From positions 1 to 64,000 of the forward strand of contig NZ_FZOD01000047.1 of assembly GCF_900188345.1 (NCBI RefSeq): a DNA stretch of 64,000 bases, in the 5' to 3' direction. Origin of the DNA: Streptosporangium subroseum (GTDB lineage: Bacteria > Actinomycetota > Actinomycetes > Streptosporangiales > Streptosporangiaceae). Made by a program: the position numbers and the translations under genes. Of this stretch, positions 17,552-26,900 are shown one piece after another (position 1 is the stretch's first letter; every line of letters begins with the position of its first letter). The notes below the pieces were generated by a model, which saw only the letters and a program-made list of their open reading frames with translations, had not been told where the DNA came from and made no database searches.

Positions 17552-18382
17552 TTACCAGGATTTGCCGGTGATGCGCTCGTACGCTTCGAGGTAGCGCGCC
17601 CGCGTGACCTCCACGACCTCGGCGGGCACCTCCGGTGCGGGCTCCTTCTTGTCCCATCCCGTGCCGGTCGCCCAGTCGCGGACGTACTGCTTGTCGAACG
17701 AGAACTGCGTGCGGCCGGGCTTCCAGTCGTCGGCCGGCCAGAACCGCGAGGAGTCCGAGGTGAGCACCTCGTCACCGAGCATGAGCGTGCCGTCCGCGGC
17801 CCAGCCCAGCTCGATCTTGGTGTCGGCGATGATGACGCCGCGCTCGGCGGCGAGCTCGGACCCCCGCCTGTAGACCTCCAGCGTGATCCGCCTGAGCTCC
17901 TCGGCGACCTCGGCGCCCTCCTGGGCGACCACGTCGTCGTAGGTGATGCCCTCGTCGTGCTGGCCGAGTGGCGCCTTGGTGCTCGGGGTGAAGATCGGCT
18001 CGGGGAGCTGTGACCCCTCCACCAGGCCGGGAGGAAGCGACACCCCGGAGATCGAACCGGTCGCCCGGTAGTCCTTCAGCCCCTGTCCCGTCAGGTAGCC
18101 GCGGGCGATGCACTCGACCTGGACCATCTTCAGCTTCCGGCACCGTACAGCGCGTCCCTCGAACTCGGCGGGCACGTCGGTGGCCGAGATCACATGGTTG
18201 GGCACGATGTCCGCGAGCTGCTCGAACCACCACAGCGACAGCCGGGTGAGGATCTTCCCCTTGTCCGGGATGGGTGTGGGCAGGATCACGTCGTACACCG
18301 ACACCCGGTCGGAGGCCACGAGGATGATGTCCCCCCGGTCCTCGTATACGTCGCGGACCTTCCCGGAGTGTAGAAGTTTCAC
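17552..18382 (-). CDS. purC: Phosphoribosylaminoimidazole-succinocarboxamide synthase (SAICAR synthetase)
   Basis: 276 residues from GTG 18382 (VKLLHSGKVRDVYE). It condenses CAIR with aspartate, using ATP, to SAICAR in purine synthesis. Family motifs: GKVRDVYE, LVASDRVSVYDVILP, IPDKGKILTRLSLWWFE, ECIARGYLTG, PIFTPSTKA and IIADTKIELGW. The length matches the family. The open frame extends 23 codons further upstream (to 18451) with no family similarity, so GTG 18382 (preceded by CAGGGA) is preferred. Isolated here, with no other pur genes in the window. Confidence 0.95.
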   Translation of the reverse strand: MKLLHSGKVRDVYEDRGDIILVASDRVSVYDVILPTPIPDKGKILTRLSLWWFEQLADIVPNHVISATDVPAEFEGRAVRCRKLKMVQVECIARGYLTGQGLKDYRATGSISGVSLPPGLVEGSQLPEPIFTPSTKAPLGQHDEGITYDDVVAQEGAEVAEELRRITLEVYRRGSELAAERGVIIADTKIELGWAADGTLMLGDEVLTSDSSRFWPADDWKPGRTQFSFDKQYVRDWATGTGWDKKEPAPEVPAEVVEVTRARYLEAYERITGKSW

Positions 18383-18683
18383 GCTGTTCCCTGCTCTCGC
18401 GCGATCCCGTGGTCGCAGGAGGACCGGTGATCGCTGAATCGACACACTCATCGCACTCGATGACGGAGACCGTTCCGGTGGGCGCGGGGCCGACCGGCAA
18501 CCAACAGACTAGTCGTCCGGCCGGGAGCGCCATCCCCGCAGGTACGGGGTCGGCGCCGTCACCGCGACCTGGGCGGTTCTCCGGCGCCGGCCGCGCTTCC
18601 GGGAGCACGAGTGATCTCCGTGGTCCTCCCGTGCCCGGACCTCCGGGATCGCGAACGCTGTCGGCCGCCGATCGTCTCCGGGA
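18383..18683. other. Gene-free stretch between tetR-type gene and purC
   Basis: I see no convincing gene. The right part (18599-18710) holds three degenerate direct repeats opening CCGGGAKCRCGAR near 18599, 18643 and 18678. The purC promoter should lie near 18390-18450 but no clear -35/-10 pair is visible. Confidence 0.5.
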
Positions 18684-19355
18684 TCACGAGCACGGTTGGC
18701 AGCCGGTCGCCTCCGGCCGGGTCCCGGCCGGGCCGCAGCGCTCGGTGAGCGGGAGTTGCGGGGCGGGGAACAGGTCGCCGGTCAGTAACGCCGCCGCGTG
18801 CGTCGCGGCGGCGAGGATGTCGGCGTCGTCGGCCTCGGTCTCATGGGAGGCCATCACGGTGATGTGCACGCTGAGCAGGGCCATCCGAACGCGCAGGCGT
18901 TCCTGGAGAGGTGCGTCGGGACCCGCGATGATCTGGGTGGCCTTCTCCATCCGCTGCTGGATGGTGCCCCGGTCCGTATGCAGGGCGGCGCGTACCGCGG
19001 TCTGGTTGACGGCCGCGAAGCGCATGACCGGCAGCCCTCGGCCGACGGCCAGCGCGAGCCATCCGCCGAGAAGTTTCGAGGACAGCTGCGGGGAGTGCGG
19101 CTGGGCGGCGGCCCAGGCGAGCAGCTCGTCGAGCGCGTTCAGATGCTCCTCGAAGAGGCTGAGGATGATCGCCTCTTTGCTCGTGAAATGGTAGTAGAGC
19201 GCGGCCTTGGTGATGCCGAGCTGCTCGGCGATCTCGCGCATCGAGGTGGCGTCGTAACCGTGCTCGGTGAACAGGGCCAGCGCGACGTCCCCGATCTGTG
19301 CCCGCGTGTCCTCGCCCTTACGCCGCATACCCCTCAACCGTTCCGCCTTCTTCAT
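18684..19355 (-). CDS. TetR-family repressor of the adjacent MFS exporter
   Basis: 223 residues. The N-terminal HTH runs from TRAQIGDVALALFTEHGYDA through SMREIAEQLGITKAALYYHFTSKEAI, the classic TetR pattern. The C-terminal ligand domain is unremarkable. It is divergent from a 14-TM drug exporter, and the 100-bp gap holds a near-perfect palindrome. Repression of the exporter and of itself, relieved by the exported drug, is the usual logic (inference). The start could also be the ATG nine codons in (MRRKGEDT). Confidence 0.92.
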   Translation of the reverse strand: MKKAERLRGMRRKGEDTRAQIGDVALALFTEHGYDATSMREIAEQLGITKAALYYHFTSKEAIILSLFEEHLNALDELLAWAAAQPHSPQLSSKLLGGWLALAVGRGLPVMRFAAVNQTAVRAALHTDRGTIQQRMEKATQIIAGPDAPLQERLRVRMALLSVHITVMASHETEADDADILAAATHAAALLTGDLFPAPQLPLTERCGPAGTRPEATGCQPCS

Positions 19356-19390
19356 CTATGTCGTGATTTATTCCCATCTTCGCACATTTG

Positions 19391-19433
19391 CTAACCGGCC
19401 GGTAAGTAAGTACGGTACTTACCGGCCGGCTAG
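19391..19433. promoter_or_regulatory. Palindromic operator between tetR-type gene and MFS exporter
   Basis: Perfect 14-bp arms CCGGCCGGTAAGTA (19395-19408) and TACTTACCGGCCGG (19416-19429), with a 7-base spacer; the outer CTAA/CTAG bases extend the symmetry with one mismatch. A nested GTAAGTAC-G-GTACTTAC sits inside. Size and place fit a site for two TetR dimers, about 25 bp before the exporter start. Confidence 0.85.
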
Positions 19434-19456
19434 TTAAATTGAGTGGAGAAGGTGCA

Positions 19457-21064
19457 GTGGTAACGAAGGACGGAACGACAGGGGCGGCGGCTTCGCCGGT
19501 TTCGGCGGCGGAGGTGGCGGCACCGGCAGAGGCGGGGGGACTGGGGTTCAGTCACCGTCAAATCATGATCACGATGAGCGGCCTGGTCATCGCCATGCTA
19601 CTGGCGATGCTGGACAACATGATCGTCGCCCCGGCGCTGCCGACGATCGTCGGTGAACTGGGCGGACTGGACCACCTGGCGTGGGTGGCAACGGGATACA
19701 TTCTGGCCTCCACGGTGTCCACACCGATCTGGGGCAAGCTCGGCGACCTGTACGGCCGCCGCATCATTTTCATCTCCTCCGTAGTGATCTTCCTGGTCGG
19801 CTCGGTGCTGTGCGGCATGTCCCAGGACATGACGCAGCTGATCGCCTTCCGCGCGATCCAGGGCCTGGGCGCCGGCGGCCTGATGGTCGGCGTTATGTCG
19901 ATCATCGGCGAGATGATCCCGCCGCGTGACCGCAGCAAGTACCAGGGCCTGATGATGGCCGTCATGCCGGTCGCGATGATCGGCGGCCCGCTCATCGGCG
20001 GGTTCATCACCGACAACCTCGACTGGCGCTGGGCCTTCTACGTCAACCTGCCGCTCGGCGTGGTCACCCTGGTCGTCTGCTGGATCACCCTCGGCAAGCT
20101 GCCGAAGGGCGCGGGCAAGGCTCGCATCGACTGGCTCGGCTCCGCCCTGCTCACCGTGTGGATCACCGCACTGGTGCTGATCACCAGCTGGGGCGGCGTC
20201 CAGTACGACTGGGGCTCGGCGCAGATCCTCGGACTCGCGGCGCTCACGGTGGTCGCGTTCGTCGCCTTCATCGTCGTCCAGCGTCGTGCCGCTGAACCGA
20301 TCATGCCCCTGCGGGTCTTCAACAGCCTCAACTTCAACCTGGCCGGGGGGCTCGCCTTCATCTCGGGCTTCGCGATGTTCGGCGCCATCGGCTTCCTGCC
20401 GCAGTTCCAGCAGTTCGTCCAGGGCACCTCCGCCACCAACAGCGGCCTGCTGCTGGCACCCATGATGGTCTCCGCGATGATCGTCAGCCTGGGCGGCGGT
20501 CTGCTGATCAGCAAGACCGGGCACTACAAGGCCCTGCCGATCGCCGGCACCGTTCTCATCACCATCAGCCTGGCGCTGTTCGCCACCATGGACGTCAACA
20601 CCTCCACGTTCATGTCCGGCGTCTACATGGCGATCCTGGGCGCGGGCATGGGCGGGCTGATGCAGACCAGCACCCTCATCGCCCAGAACAGCATCGAACT
20701 GCGTGACATGGGCGCGGGCACGGGTGCCTCCACCTTCCTGCGCAACATGGGCAGCTCGCTCGGCATCTCCCTTCTCGGCGCGGTCTACGTCAACCACCTG
20801 ACCGACTCGCTGGTCGGAGCCGGAGTGAAGGACATCAGCACCTCCGCCACCTCCATGACTCCTCAGTCCCTGCGTGCCCTGCCGGAAGCGGCCCGGCACA
20901 TCTTCCAGCAGGCCGTCACCGACGGCGTCACGGCGCTCTTCATGTGGGGCGCGGTGGTGGCCGCCGTCGGCATCGTCATCGCCGTGTTCATCCGCCAGGT
21001 CCCGCTCCGCGGCGGCCCCGCGGCCGCGATCAAGGAAGCGGAGCTGGTGGAGGCCAGCGCCTGA
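19457..21064 (+). CDS. MFS drug exporter, DHA2 (14-TM, EmrB/QacA) family
   Basis: 535 residues from GTG 19457, which has GGAGAAGG four bases upstream; a TTG at 19439 is the alternative. About 14 hydrophobic segments. Motif A variant GKLGDLYGRR, motif C-like GPLIGGFITDNLDWRWAFYVNLP and LDNMIVAPALPTIVGEL are typical of proton-driven drug:H+ antiporters of the DHA2 family. It lies divergent from the TetR repressor, with the palindrome just upstream of the start. The drug cannot be told from sequence. Confidence 0.93.
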   Translation: MVTKDGTTGAAASPVSAAEVAAPAEAGGLGFSHRQIMITMSGLVIAMLLAMLDNMIVAPALPTIVGELGGLDHLAWVATGYILASTVSTPIWGKLGDLYGRRIIFISSVVIFLVGSVLCGMSQDMTQLIAFRAIQGLGAGGLMVGVMSIIGEMIPPRDRSKYQGLMMAVMPVAMIGGPLIGGFITDNLDWRWAFYVNLPLGVVTLVVCWITLGKLPKGAGKARIDWLGSALLTVWITALVLITSWGGVQYDWGSAQILGLAALTVVAFVAFIVVQRRAAEPIMPLRVFNSLNFNLAGGLAFISGFAMFGAIGFLPQFQQFVQGTSATNSGLLLAPMMVSAMIVSLGGGLLISKTGHYKALPIAGTVLITISLALFATMDVNTSTFMSGVYMAILGAGMGGLMQTSTLIAQNSIELRDMGAGTGASTFLRNMGSSLGISLLGAVYVNHLTDSLVGAGVKDISTSATSMTPQSLRALPEAARHIFQQAVTDGVTALFMWGAVVAAVGIVIAVFIRQVPLRGGPAAAIKEAELVEASA

Positions 21065-21145
21065 GCTGACCCGCGCCACTCCTTGCTTCCCCAACCTCCT
21101 TATCGACGTTCCTGAAGAGCCGAGCAATCGACGTCCCTGAAGAGA

Positions 21146-21178
21146 CGGGCACACGGGCTTCGCCGGCCCGTGTGCCCG
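21146..21178 (+). terminator. Terminator after the MFS exporter
   Basis: 13-bp perfect stem CGGGCACACGGGC (21146-21158) / GCCCGTGTGCCCG (21166-21178) with a GC-rich 7-base loop. Just upstream a short repeat TCGACGTYCCTGAAGAG occurs twice. Confidence 0.8.
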
Positions 21179-21281
21179 CCCTCGACGCCTGAGCCCCCTG
21201 GCCCGATCCGTAAGAAACACGCACCGGCGGTCATCTTCGCCGGGCGCTCCCGCAGGAAACCCGAAGTCCAGAGGGTCTCAG

Positions 21282-21878
21282 ATGCTCGACATAGTGCTTC
21301 CCTCCGCGCCGCTCGCCGCCTACCTGGTCATCTGGCTGGTGTCGTCGCTGGATCTGTTCATCCCGATCCTGCCGCCCGGCACCCTGCTGCTGGCCGGGGG
21401 CGCCCTGGCCGCCCAGGGCGACCTGAATCCCATCCTCCTCGGCACGATCGGGGCCTTCGGCGCGTGGACCGGCGACCTGGCCGGTTACCGGCTCGGCCGC
21501 CGGATCGCCCGCGGCCTGGCCCACCTTCACCCCGAGGCACACCCCCGGAAGAGCGAGTCCCGCTGGCAGGGGTGGATCATGCGGCACGCGTTCCTGGCAC
21601 TGCTGATCGCTCGCTACCTCCCGGCGGGCCGGACGGTCGCCGCGACCACCGCGGGACGGCTGGCCCACCCCTGGCGCGCCTACACCCTGGCGGCCCTGAC
21701 CGCCGAACTCCTGTGGGCCGGTCCCGCGGTCCTGCTCGGCTATCTCGGCGGACAGTTCATCCCGGTGGAGTTCATGCTCGGTGCGGCACTCGGAGGCATC
21801 GTCCTCACCGTGCTCGCCGCCCTCCTGCGCCACCGGCGCACCGCCCGCCGTAACGGCTCGGCGATTCCAGAGTCATAG
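21282..21878 (+). CDS. DedA-family membrane protein
   Basis: 198 residues from ATG 21282, behind AGAGGGT. Hydrophobic segments at about 10-28, 35-60, 105-125, 135-155 and 160-182. The family signature is clear: LFIPILPPGTLLLAGG and LIARYLPAGRTVAATTAGRL (R-x-x-P-x-G-R). DedA proteins take part in membrane lipid carrier recycling or phospholipid scrambling and support envelope integrity. Its terminator-flanked position after the drug exporter suggests a separate transcript. Confidence 0.88.
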   Translation: MLDIVLPSAPLAAYLVIWLVSSLDLFIPILPPGTLLLAGGALAAQGDLNPILLGTIGAFGAWTGDLAGYRLGRRIARGLAHLHPEAHPRKSESRWQGWIMRHAFLALLIARYLPAGRTVAATTAGRLAHPWRAYTLAALTAELLWAGPAVLLGYLGGQFIPVEFMLGAALGGIVLTVLAALLRHRRTARRNGSAIPES

Positions 21879-22182
21879 CCAAGGGCCAAGCAGTCGGAGT
21901 TCAACGGTGTCGATCCGGCTCCGGTCGGCGAGTCATGATCACATCGCGGGCCTGACGGCTATCGGCGCGCGCCCACCCAGAGGAGACCAACGCCCGGATC
22001 TGGAGTCCGTACCGGTTGGTTCCGGCGTGGACGGCGGCTTCGAAGACCGTCGCACCATGCCTCATTCGTCCTGTTATCCGATGGGATTCACCTGTTCGCC
22101 CTGGACCGTACTTCAGCGTTCGAATATATCGATGAGTAATGCCTCAACCACGGATGGCATGGGCTTTCATGATCTTCTACCT
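21879..22182. other. Gene-free stretch before the XRE-ImmA gene
   Basis: No gene supported. The GC content falls from left to right (AT-rich from about 22080), marking the likely left edge of an acquired segment. No direct repeats, tRNA-like end or integrase were seen. Confidence 0.5.
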
Positions 22183-22218
22183 CTTGCGTTTTTCGCAAGT
22201 GGTACGTAGAATTTTTCC
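22183..22218 (+). promoter_or_regulatory. Leaderless promoter with overlapping operator for the XRE-ImmA gene
   Basis: The -35 TTGCGT (22184-22189) and -10 TAGAAT (22207-22212) are 17 bp apart, and the ATG lies seven bases after the -10, so the mRNA should begin at or next to the start codon. The inverted repeat CTTGCG-TTTTT-CGCAAG (22183-22199) covers the -35 box, as expected for autorepression by the XRE domain. Confidence 0.75.
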
Positions 22219-23343
22219 ATGGCCGGGGATATGACAGGGGCGCGTGTGCGCCAACTGATTGCAGAAAGCGGCCTTACCCAAGCGGTCTTCGCCAGCAAGG
22301 TAGGGCTTGAAGAATCCAAGATGTCCAAGTCGCTGTCAGGCGTTCGAAGGTTCACCTCGCTCGACCTGGCCAGGATCGCCGACCTGTGTGGTGTGTCCGT
22401 CGACTGGCTCCTCGGTGCGAATCCTATGACCCCCTCCGTGGCCGCAAGGACTTCGACGGCTCCCCTGACCGCGTCTGATGCCGCAATCCGCGAAGCTGAA
22501 CGCCTCGCGCAGATGCGCGCGGACCTTGCGTTCCTGGGCTACCGGCAGGATGTGCCGAAATTTCGACGGGCTCGCACCTTCCTTCTCAGCGTGGATCAGG
22601 GACGTGATCTGGCTGTCCACGCCACGGAGCACGCCGCGGCCAGAAAGGTCACGCTGTGGCAGAGCAGGGACCTGGCTGAAGCGGTCGAAGCCGCATTCGG
22701 TGTGGACGTGCGAGTCCATCGTCTCCCCGACGGCTTTGACGGACTGTCGTGGGTCGACGAAGAGTCATCGCTCATTGTGGTCGGAACGTCCGAGTTCCCC
22801 GCTCGCCAGAGGTTCACCATCGCTCACGAGCTGGGGCATCTCCTGGCGGGAGATGATCAAGGGCTGCACGTCGACGCGAACATTCAGGATGCCGTGCACA
22901 AGCGGAAGCCCTCAGAAATGCGCGCGAACGCGTTCGCTGCGGAACTTCTCCTTCCAGGAGACATCCTCAAGGAGGAAGCGGCCCATACGACGTGGTCACG
23001 AGAGGCTTTCGCCCGGCTTGCCTGTCGGCTTTGGGTGTCGCCGAGCACGCTCGCCTGGCGACTGTTCAACCTCGAGCTGATAGATCGGAGCCTCTGTGAC
23101 TCCTTCAAGGCGATGACGGCCGGGGACGCGGCAGGGCTGGCAGGGTCTTTCGAATCGTTCGGCGAGTGGCTCCAGCATGCCTCCACGCCACGGATTCCCA
23201 GCTTGTTGGTGCGTGCTACCGCTCAGGCGTACGCAGACGGCAAGGCGACACTTCGACCGTTCGCGAATCTGATCGGTCTTGACACCGACACGCTGAGGCA
23301 AGCCATCAGTGACACGAGAGAGGACTCCCCCCTCGCGTTATGA
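22219..23343 (+). CDS. XRE HTH plus ImmA/IrrE metallopeptidase fusion protein
   Basis: 374 residues. Residues 7-66 form an XRE helix-turn-helix (VRQLIAESGLTQAVFASKVG, SLDLARIADLCGVSVDWLLG). The middle carries an ImmA/IrrE-type zinc peptidase with TIAHELGHLLAGD (HELGH at 203-207) and the downstream MRANAFAAELLLP, which supplies the third metal-ligand region. Such proteins repress promoters and cleave or release partner regulators. It overlaps the PIN-like gene by ATGA, so the two are translated together, in antitoxin-toxin order. Base composition is lower in GC than the neighbours, which suggests acquisition. An operator-bearing leaderless promoter sits directly upstream. Confidence 0.88.
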   Translation: MAGDMTGARVRQLIAESGLTQAVFASKVGLEESKMSKSLSGVRRFTSLDLARIADLCGVSVDWLLGANPMTPSVAARTSTAPLTASDAAIREAERLAQMRADLAFLGYRQDVPKFRRARTFLLSVDQGRDLAVHATEHAAARKVTLWQSRDLAEAVEAAFGVDVRVHRLPDGFDGLSWVDEESSLIVVGTSEFPARQRFTIAHELGHLLAGDDQGLHVDANIQDAVHKRKPSEMRANAFAAELLLPGDILKEEAAHTTWSREAFARLACRLWVSPSTLAWRLFNLELIDRSLCDSFKAMTAGDAAGLAGSFESFGEWLQHASTPRIPSLLVRATAQAYADGKATLRPFANLIGLDTDTLRQAISDTREDSPLAL

Positions 23344-23873
23344 CCTGGTACTGGTTCCCCGACAACACAGTGCTGTGCAATTTCGCATCCGTATATCAGC
23401 TCCCACTCCTGCGAGAGATTTTGTGCGAGCGTGGACGCTGGACCGAAGCGATAGCCTACGAAGCGAGTAGGTCTGCACATGTCTACCCCGACCTCAAAAC
23501 CATTGCCCCAGATGGATGGCTCGGCAAGCCGATTGAGATCGACGACGCTCGCGAGGTCGAACAGATCAACCGTGTTCGACGGGCAGTGTTCGGCGGTACG
23601 GATCAAGAACCACTGAAGCATCTCGGTGAGGCGCAGACCTGTCACGTGATCCGAAATTGGAAAGATTACGATGGCTCATTCTGGATCACTGATGACCGTG
23701 ATGCGCAGGAGTACGCCCGCAGCGTGGGAATCACAACGCGAGACACCGCAGAGCTGATCAGCGAAGGCATCAGCGATGACGTTTGCACGCGCGGCGACGG
23801 CTTCAAACTCCTTCAGCTCATGAGACAGCGAGGCAGGCATCTTCGAATTCCGGCGAACCAGGCACAGCTCTAG
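23340..23873 (+). CDS. PIN-like domain protein, putative toxin partner
   Basis: 177 residues, start overlapping the XRE-ImmA stop (ATGA). The N-terminal FPDNTVLCNF places an Asp at residue 8. LGEAQT supplies a Glu in mid-protein, and FWITDDRDAQEYARSVGI supplies a run of Asp near 118-121. This order (D ... E ... D-x-D after a beta strand, then a helix and a Gly-Ile/Val) is the PIN-nuclease pattern. I infer a metal-dependent RNase kept in check by its upstream partner; the assignment rests on motif placement only. The last codons lie five bases from a truncated gene on the other strand. Confidence 0.6.
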   Translation: MTWYWFPDNTVLCNFASVYQLPLLREILCERGRWTEAIAYEASRSAHVYPDLKTIAPDGWLGKPIEIDDAREVEQINRVRRAVFGGTDQEPLKHLGEAQTCHVIRNWKDYDGSFWITDDRDAQEYARSVGITTRDTAELISEGISDDVCTRGDGFKLLQLMRQRGRHLRIPANQAQL

Positions 23874-23877
23874 TCCT

Positions 23878-23940
23878 TTCATCGGGCGTGGCCTTGTCAT
23901 GCCGGGTGAGATACAGGTAGCGGGTGGCGGTCTCTGTCAC
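23878..23940 (-). pseudogene. N-terminal remnant of a histidine-phosphatase gene
   Basis: A GTG at 23940, 15 bases after the AAA gene stop and behind GGAGAG, opens VTETATRYLYLTRHDKATPDE. This matches the start of the phosphoglycerate-mutase/histidine-phosphatase family (RYLYLTRHGEA...), with RHG changed to RHD. After about 21 codons the similarity stops, five bases from the end of the PIN-like gene, and the frame runs into the complement of that gene. It reads as the cut end of a fourth operon gene. Confidence 0.6.
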
Positions 23941-23954
23941 GGTGGGCTCTCCTG

Positions 23955-26900
23955 TCAGGGTTCGGAGGACAGGCGGTCGGCGGCGTGCTCGATGGCGGTG
24001 CTCACCCGGTCGGCGAGCAGGCCGACCGCGCCCACGGCCCGGGCCATCGGGTCGTCCTCGGCGCCGCCGAGGGCCTGGGACCGCAGGTAGGCCGTCTTCA
24101 CCTCGGCCCACCTCCTGACCTGCTCGGGTGTCATGGTCCCCCTGAGTTCGGCCAGCTTGAGCAGGTTCGCCTCGGCCCCCGAGGTGAGGGTCTGGGCCTC
24201 GCCCAGATAGTGGTCGTCGATCAGGATCTCCAGCTCGGCGTCGTTCATCACGGGCACGACGCGGGCGGCGAGTTTGTTCATGTTGCGGTAGGACCCCTGG
24301 AGCTGGAACGGAGGCTCGGTCCGCGAGGAGTCGGCCTGGGCGGCCGAGGCGATGTAGGCCCTGTTGTTGGCCAGGACCACCCGCTGGATCCGCAGCAGCT
24401 TGCGCAGGACGGTGAGGATCTGCTCCAGCTCGACCGAGGAGTACGGGTGGGACAGCTGGTCGGCCCGGACCCCGGAGTCACCCTGCGCCAGCCGTATGAG
24501 GAGCCGGATGTCGCCGCGGTCCCTGGCGGCGAGCGGGGCGAGGATCGGGTTGGACGTCAGCGCGTTGTCGACGTAGCTCAGCGCGAACAGCTCGTCCCTG
24601 CCCGACAGCACGTCGCCGAGGTTCCACACGTCGGCGCGGTTGGCCAGCATGTCGGGAATGCGGAACCGCTTGCCCGACTCGGTGTACGGGTTGCCCGCCA
24701 TGCAGACCGCGAAGCGCTTGCCACGCAGGTCGTAGGTGCGGGCCCGGCCCTCCCAGACGCCTTCCATCCGCCGCTGGCCGTCGCAGAGGGAGATGAACTT
24801 CTGCAGCAGCTCGGGGGAGGTGTGCTGGATGTCGTCGAGATAGAGCAGCACGTTGTTGCCCATCTCCAGGGCGAAGGAGATCTTCTCGATCTCCTGACGC
24901 GCCGTCGCGTCGGGAGCCTCCGCCGGGTCCACCGACGTCACCAGGTGTCCCAGGGCCGGACCGTTGACCTTCACGAAGATGAGGCCGAGGCGGCTGGCCA
25001 CGTACTCCATGAGGGTGGTCTTGCCGTAGCCGGGCGGGGAGATGAGCAGCAGCATCCCCATCTGGTCGGTCCGCTTGGCGTCACCGGTCGCGCCGAGCTG
25101 CTTGGCCAGGTTGTCGCCGATGAGCGGCAGGTAGACCTGGTCGAGCAGCTCGTTGCGGACGAAGGAGGTCATGACCTTCGGCTGGAACTCCTCCAGGCGC
25201 AGGCGCCCGCGCTCGGTGGCGACCAGCTCGTTGCGCCGCTTCTGGTAGGCGCGGTAGGCGGGGACGCGGAGGTCGCGGAAGTTCCGGGTCCGGGCGAGGA
25301 ACTCGTCCAGGCGCAGGTCGAGTCTGCGCCCGGTGATCCGCGGATGCGCGCCGAGCAGGCCTTCGACCGTGGCGGTCAGGGCCGCCGACGAGTCGTGCCG
25401 CGACACCTCGCACAGCTGTACGGCGACCGCCTCCGGCAGCTCGGCCGAGGTCGAGGCCGAGGGCTCGAAGGAGCCGAGCCAGGCGCGGGCCAGCTGGTGG
25501 CGCCTGGGGAGGTCGTCCCCGAGTGCCCGCAGGTCGTTCTCGAACTCCGTGCGCGACGGCCCCAGCACCCGGTCGAAGCGTTCCAGCAGCGACCGCGCCC
25601 CGGCGCTCGTCACGAACCCGAACGGCCGGCCGGCCAGCTCCTCGAAGAGATACTCCCCGGCCAACGCGGAAACGCCCTCGCCGTGCTGTCCCGTCGCTCC
25701 GTGACCCGTCGTCCCGTGCCCGGTCGCGTCGCGCTCCGTTCCGTTCCGCCCAGCCGTGCCGGCCGTCGCCGGGGCGGGCGTGTGGTCCTCCAGGCCGTGT
25801 ATGAAGGTCGCGACGGCGGAGCCCAGCGCCCCGCGGATCTCGTCCACCGCGTCCACCCGGCCGAACAGGGCGCGCGCCCGGGCCAGCGACACCGCCCGGG
25901 TGGTCCAGGTCAGGCGGGCGGCCTCGTCGGCGCCGAAGGCCCAGAAGAGCTGTGCGGCGGCTCTCGCCGCCGGGGGATAGCGGAGCAGGCCGGCGCCCGC
26001 GTGCAGGCGCAGCAGGGCGCTCAGGATCGCCGCGGCGTCATGGTCGTGGACGCCTCGCTCGTAGCCCTCGTCGTAGCGGCTCTCCGCCACCCGGCGGACG
26101 ATCGACTGCAGCTCGCCCTCGGTCACCGCCGCCTCGTGCAGCGCGTCGAGGGAGACCGCGGACTCGCCCACGTTCAGGGTGCCGGCCTCGGCGGCGGCCA
26201 GGATCCAGGCGGCCAGATGCTCCCCCCGATACACCTCGGCCGACTCCGAGACCAGCAGCTGGTTCCAGAACGGCCTACTCGCCGCGAAGGTCTCGTCGCG
26301 CACCGGCGAGCGGTAGTCGGTCCCCGTGACGGCGAACGCCATCCCGTCCTGGTGGGGGACCAGAGTCAGGTCGGCCGCCTGGGTGTTGACCGCGAACAGG
26401 TGCCGTCCGAGCCGGATGGTCTCGCCGCCGTCGGAGTAGAGGTCCAGCCGGTCGCGCAGGGCGCGGCCCGCCTCCTGCCGGGCGGACTTGATGCGGCCTT
26501 CGAGCTCCTCCGCGCGGACCTGGTCGCCCAGCGCGCGCAGCTCTCCGGCCACGCCCCGCAGCTTGACCACCATCGGGTCGGACCCGAAGTAGGTGTTGAT
26601 CTCATCCGGTGACTTCAGCCCGGCCACCCGGCGTCGCACGCCGGCCAGGAGCCGCGTGGCGGAGTCGGCCAGGCGGTCGGCTCGGCGGGCGCGCTCGTCC
26701 AGCAGCGACTGCCTGCGCGAGGAGAACGCCTCGTAGACGTCCTCCCGCTTGGAGGTCAGCTGCTCCAGGAAGTCGTCGAACTCGGTGAAGCGCGACTCCA
26801 GGTTCTCCAGCTGGAGCATCAGCCGGCCCAGCTGCTCGTCACAGCGCTCGGGGGTGTCGGCCATCGCCAGTGCCCCGGTGATGGCCTGCCCCAGCAGCGC

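Noticed and set aside
19598..21220. 540-codon minus-strand frame over the MFS exporter
   Set aside because: Gln/His/Asp-rich antisense product of a membrane-protein gene; no domain seen.
21879..22182. Missing 3' part of the histidine phosphatase on the far side of the XRE-PIN module
   Set aside because: Reading the minus strand here gave no recognisable phosphatase motif, so a simple insertion with both halves kept is not supported.
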